Assembly: GCA_039680225.1 (NCBI GenBank)
Contig: JBDKTK010000411.1
Location: 1-5,685 of the forward strand
Length of the DNA: 5,685 bases
Reading direction: 5' to 3'
Origin: JBDKTK01 sp039680225
GTDB taxonomy: Bacteria > Desulfobacterota > Syntrophia > Syntrophales > UBA4778
How positions within the stretch are numbered: the first letter of the stretch is position 1; each line of letters starts with the position of its first letter. Under the pieces are notes generated by a model. It was given only the letters and a program-made list of their open reading frames with translations, had not been told where the DNA came from and ran no database searches. The translations under genes and the position numbers were made by a program. Of this stretch, positions 5,638-5,685 are shown one piece after another.

Positions 5638-5685
5638 TTGCGTGATTTGCTCTTCCACCGGCTATGGATGTCTTTGGTGATTGTG
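5638..5685 (+). CDS. Possible 5' end of a membrane protein (TTG start), truncated by the window
   Basis: Sixteen codons are visible, reading MRDLLFHRLWMSLVIV if TTG is translated as the initiator. A short basic amphipathic start followed by a hydrophobic run is what the first membrane helix of many inner-membrane proteins looks like, ABC transporter permeases among them. The start is supported by AAAGGAG at 10 bases and by an in-frame TGA just upstream (5632-5634), so no earlier start exists in this frame. The other frames hit stops quickly. The product cannot be named from 16 residues. Confidence 0.35.
   Translation, partial: MRDLLFHRLWMSLVIV

Overview
The window looks like bacterial chromosome with ordinary Shine-Dalgarno-led genes on both strands. 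The Tat-exported molybdenum enzyme with a cytochrome b561-type partner, the KhpA protein and the TPR-glycosyltransferase would all fit a Gram-negative anaerobe or facultative organism, perhaps of the Desulfobacterota (deltaproteobacterial) kind. That placement is an inference from gene style, not from a marker gene. Base composition is patchy: the left end and the molybdoenzyme operon are GC-rich, while the glycosyltransferase, khpA and the right-hand 600 bases are visibly more AT-rich.

Left part (1-1400): a PaaI-like hotdog thioesterase runs leftwards out of the window (minus strand, start at 331). It is divergent from a complete HD-domain hydrolase of the SpoT/MESH1 type (481-1059). Between that gene and the next lies a 341-base gap. 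It holds a coding-like minus-strand tail that ends tail-to-tail with the HD gene but has no convincing start (probable gene remnant), plus two small hairpins.

Middle (1401-4710): a cytosolic protein fusing N-terminal TPR repeats to a family-2 glycosyltransferase (1401-2972) converges, with a 3-base gap, on a minus-strand two-gene operon. That operon encodes a cytochrome b561-type membrane subunit (3742-4710) followed, with an 8-base overlap, by a sulfite-oxidase-fold molybdopterin oxidoreductase (2976-3749). The molybdoenzyme has a twin-arginine signal and a lipobox-like cysteine. Together they probably form a membrane-anchored periplasmic redox pair that passes electrons between the quinone pool and an unknown substrate.

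Right part (4711-5685): khpA, a small KH-domain RNA-binding protein (4861-5091, minus), has a good candidate promoter about 110 bases upstream. It stands without the usual rpsP/rimM neighbours. The remaining ~590 bases contain no long gene. I see a possible 26-residue lipoprotein-like peptide (5532-5612), a perfect 6-bp-stem hairpin, and, at the very edge, a plausible TTG-started, SD-preceded plus-strand gene whose first 16 residues look like the start of a membrane protein.

I found no mobile element, CRISPR array, tRNA or rRNA. Nothing here is clearly a new system. The points most worth a second look are the lipoprotein-like molybdoenzyme/cytochrome pair, the coding-like remnant beside the HD gene, and the micro-ORF at the right edge.
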